Assembly (NCBI GenBank): GCA_030823955.1
Contig: JAVBYO010000002.1
Span: forward strand, 62,001 to 126,000
Origin: Gallionellaceae bacterium
Lineage (GTDB): Bacteria; Pseudomonadota; Gammaproteobacteria; Burkholderiales; Gallionellaceae
DNA length: 64,000 bases
Direction of reading: 5' to 3'
The position numbers and the translations under genes were made by a program. The notes below the pieces were generated by a model. It searched no databases. It had not been told where the DNA came from and saw only the letters and a list, made by a program, of their open reading frames with translations. Below, piece by piece: positions 63,366 to 64,000 of this stretch; within the stretch, counting starts at the first letter, position 1, and each line of letters starts with the position of its first letter.

Positions 63366-64000
63366 ATGACGACACCGAACTATTCCCTGCTGACGCCGGA
63401 CTGTGTACTCAACGCGCTGGAGAGCACCGGCCTACGTTGTGATGGCCGTCTGCTCGCGCTGAACAGTTACGAAAACCGCGTGTATCAGGTGGGCATCGAA
63501 GATGGCGCGCCGCTGGTGGCGAAGTTCTATCGTCCGGCGCGCTGGACGAATGAGGCCATTCTTGAAGAACATGCCTTTGTGCAGGAGCTGGTGGAGCGCG
63601 AGATTCCGGTGGTGCCTGCGCTGACGATAAATGGCAGCACGCTGCACCACTTCGAAGGCTTCCGTTTTTCGGTGTTCGAGAAGAAGGGCGGTCGCGCGCC
63701 GGAGCTGGAGGATCGCGACACGCTGGAATGGCTGGGGCGGTTCCTCGGGCGCATCCATGCGGTGGGGGCGACCAAGGGTTTTCAGCATCGACCCGAGTTG
63801 AACATCGAGACTTTCGGCGTCGAGCCACGCGATTATCTGTTATCCAACAACTTCATCCCCGCCGACATCACGGCAGCGTATCGCAGCGTGATCGATCAGG
63901 CGCTGGAGGGCGTGCGCCATTGCTTTGCGCGTGCGGGCAAGGTGCAGACCTTGCGCCTGCACGGCGACTGCCATGCGGGTAACGTGTTGTGGACGGACGA
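63366..64000 (+). CDS. srkA: Stress response kinase A-like (SrkA/YihE family), truncated by window end
   Basis: ENRVYQVGIEDGAPLVAKFYRPARWTNEAILEEHAFVQELVEREIPVV; LHGDCHAGNVLW. Confidence 0.9.
   Translation, partial: MTTPNYSLLTPDCVLNALESTGLRCDGRLLALNSYENRVYQVGIEDGAPLVAKFYRPARWTNEAILEEHAFVQELVEREIPVVPALTINGSTLHHFEGFRFSVFEKKGGRAPELEDRDTLEWLGRFLGRIHAVGATKGFQHRPELNIETFGVEPRDYLLSNNFIPADITAAYRSVIDQALEGVRHCFARAGKVQTLRLHGDCHAGNVLWTD

Overview
This window is a chromosomal segment that reads as autotrophic betaproteobacterial; a Gallionellaceae-like iron oxidizer is my inference, not shown. It opens with the replication-origin neighbourhood: mnmG (partial), mnmE, yidC, yidD, rnpA, rpmH on the minus strand, then dnaA, dnaN, gyrB on the plus strand, with two parS-like sites and DnaA boxes. 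Next is a form II RuBisCO locus (cbbR<>cbbM-cbbQ-cbbO-fbp-purE-purC-beta carbonic anhydrase), followed by a Ser/Thr kinase fused to a cyclic-nucleotide-binding-like domain. An uncharacterised, translationally coupled operon follows: a DUF6502-like protein, a GIGGTG-repeat/DUF5666-like protein and an outer-membrane-like beta-barrel. Later sections hold pyrE, xth, a di-haem cytochrome c peroxidase, a small AT-rich accessory patch (RHH/RelE-type toxin-antitoxin plus a TM/beta-rich orphan), pyrC, an MFS transporter, two DEAD-box helicases, PBP1A, pilMNOPQ, a fused aroK-aroB, dgt, gltBD, hemE, priA, ychF and others. The observations I rate highest are (i) four TTATNCACA DnaA boxes in the hemE-priA intergenic region, three of them inside a 37-bp palindromic array about 48 kb from the origin, (ii) the DUF6502/GIGGTG/beta-barrel operon with paired CGTGTGAAAA operator-like motifs, and (iii) the TM/beta-rich orphan next to the TA module. 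I found no CRISPR array, tRNA, rRNA or transposase. All family assignments are by eye, without database searches.
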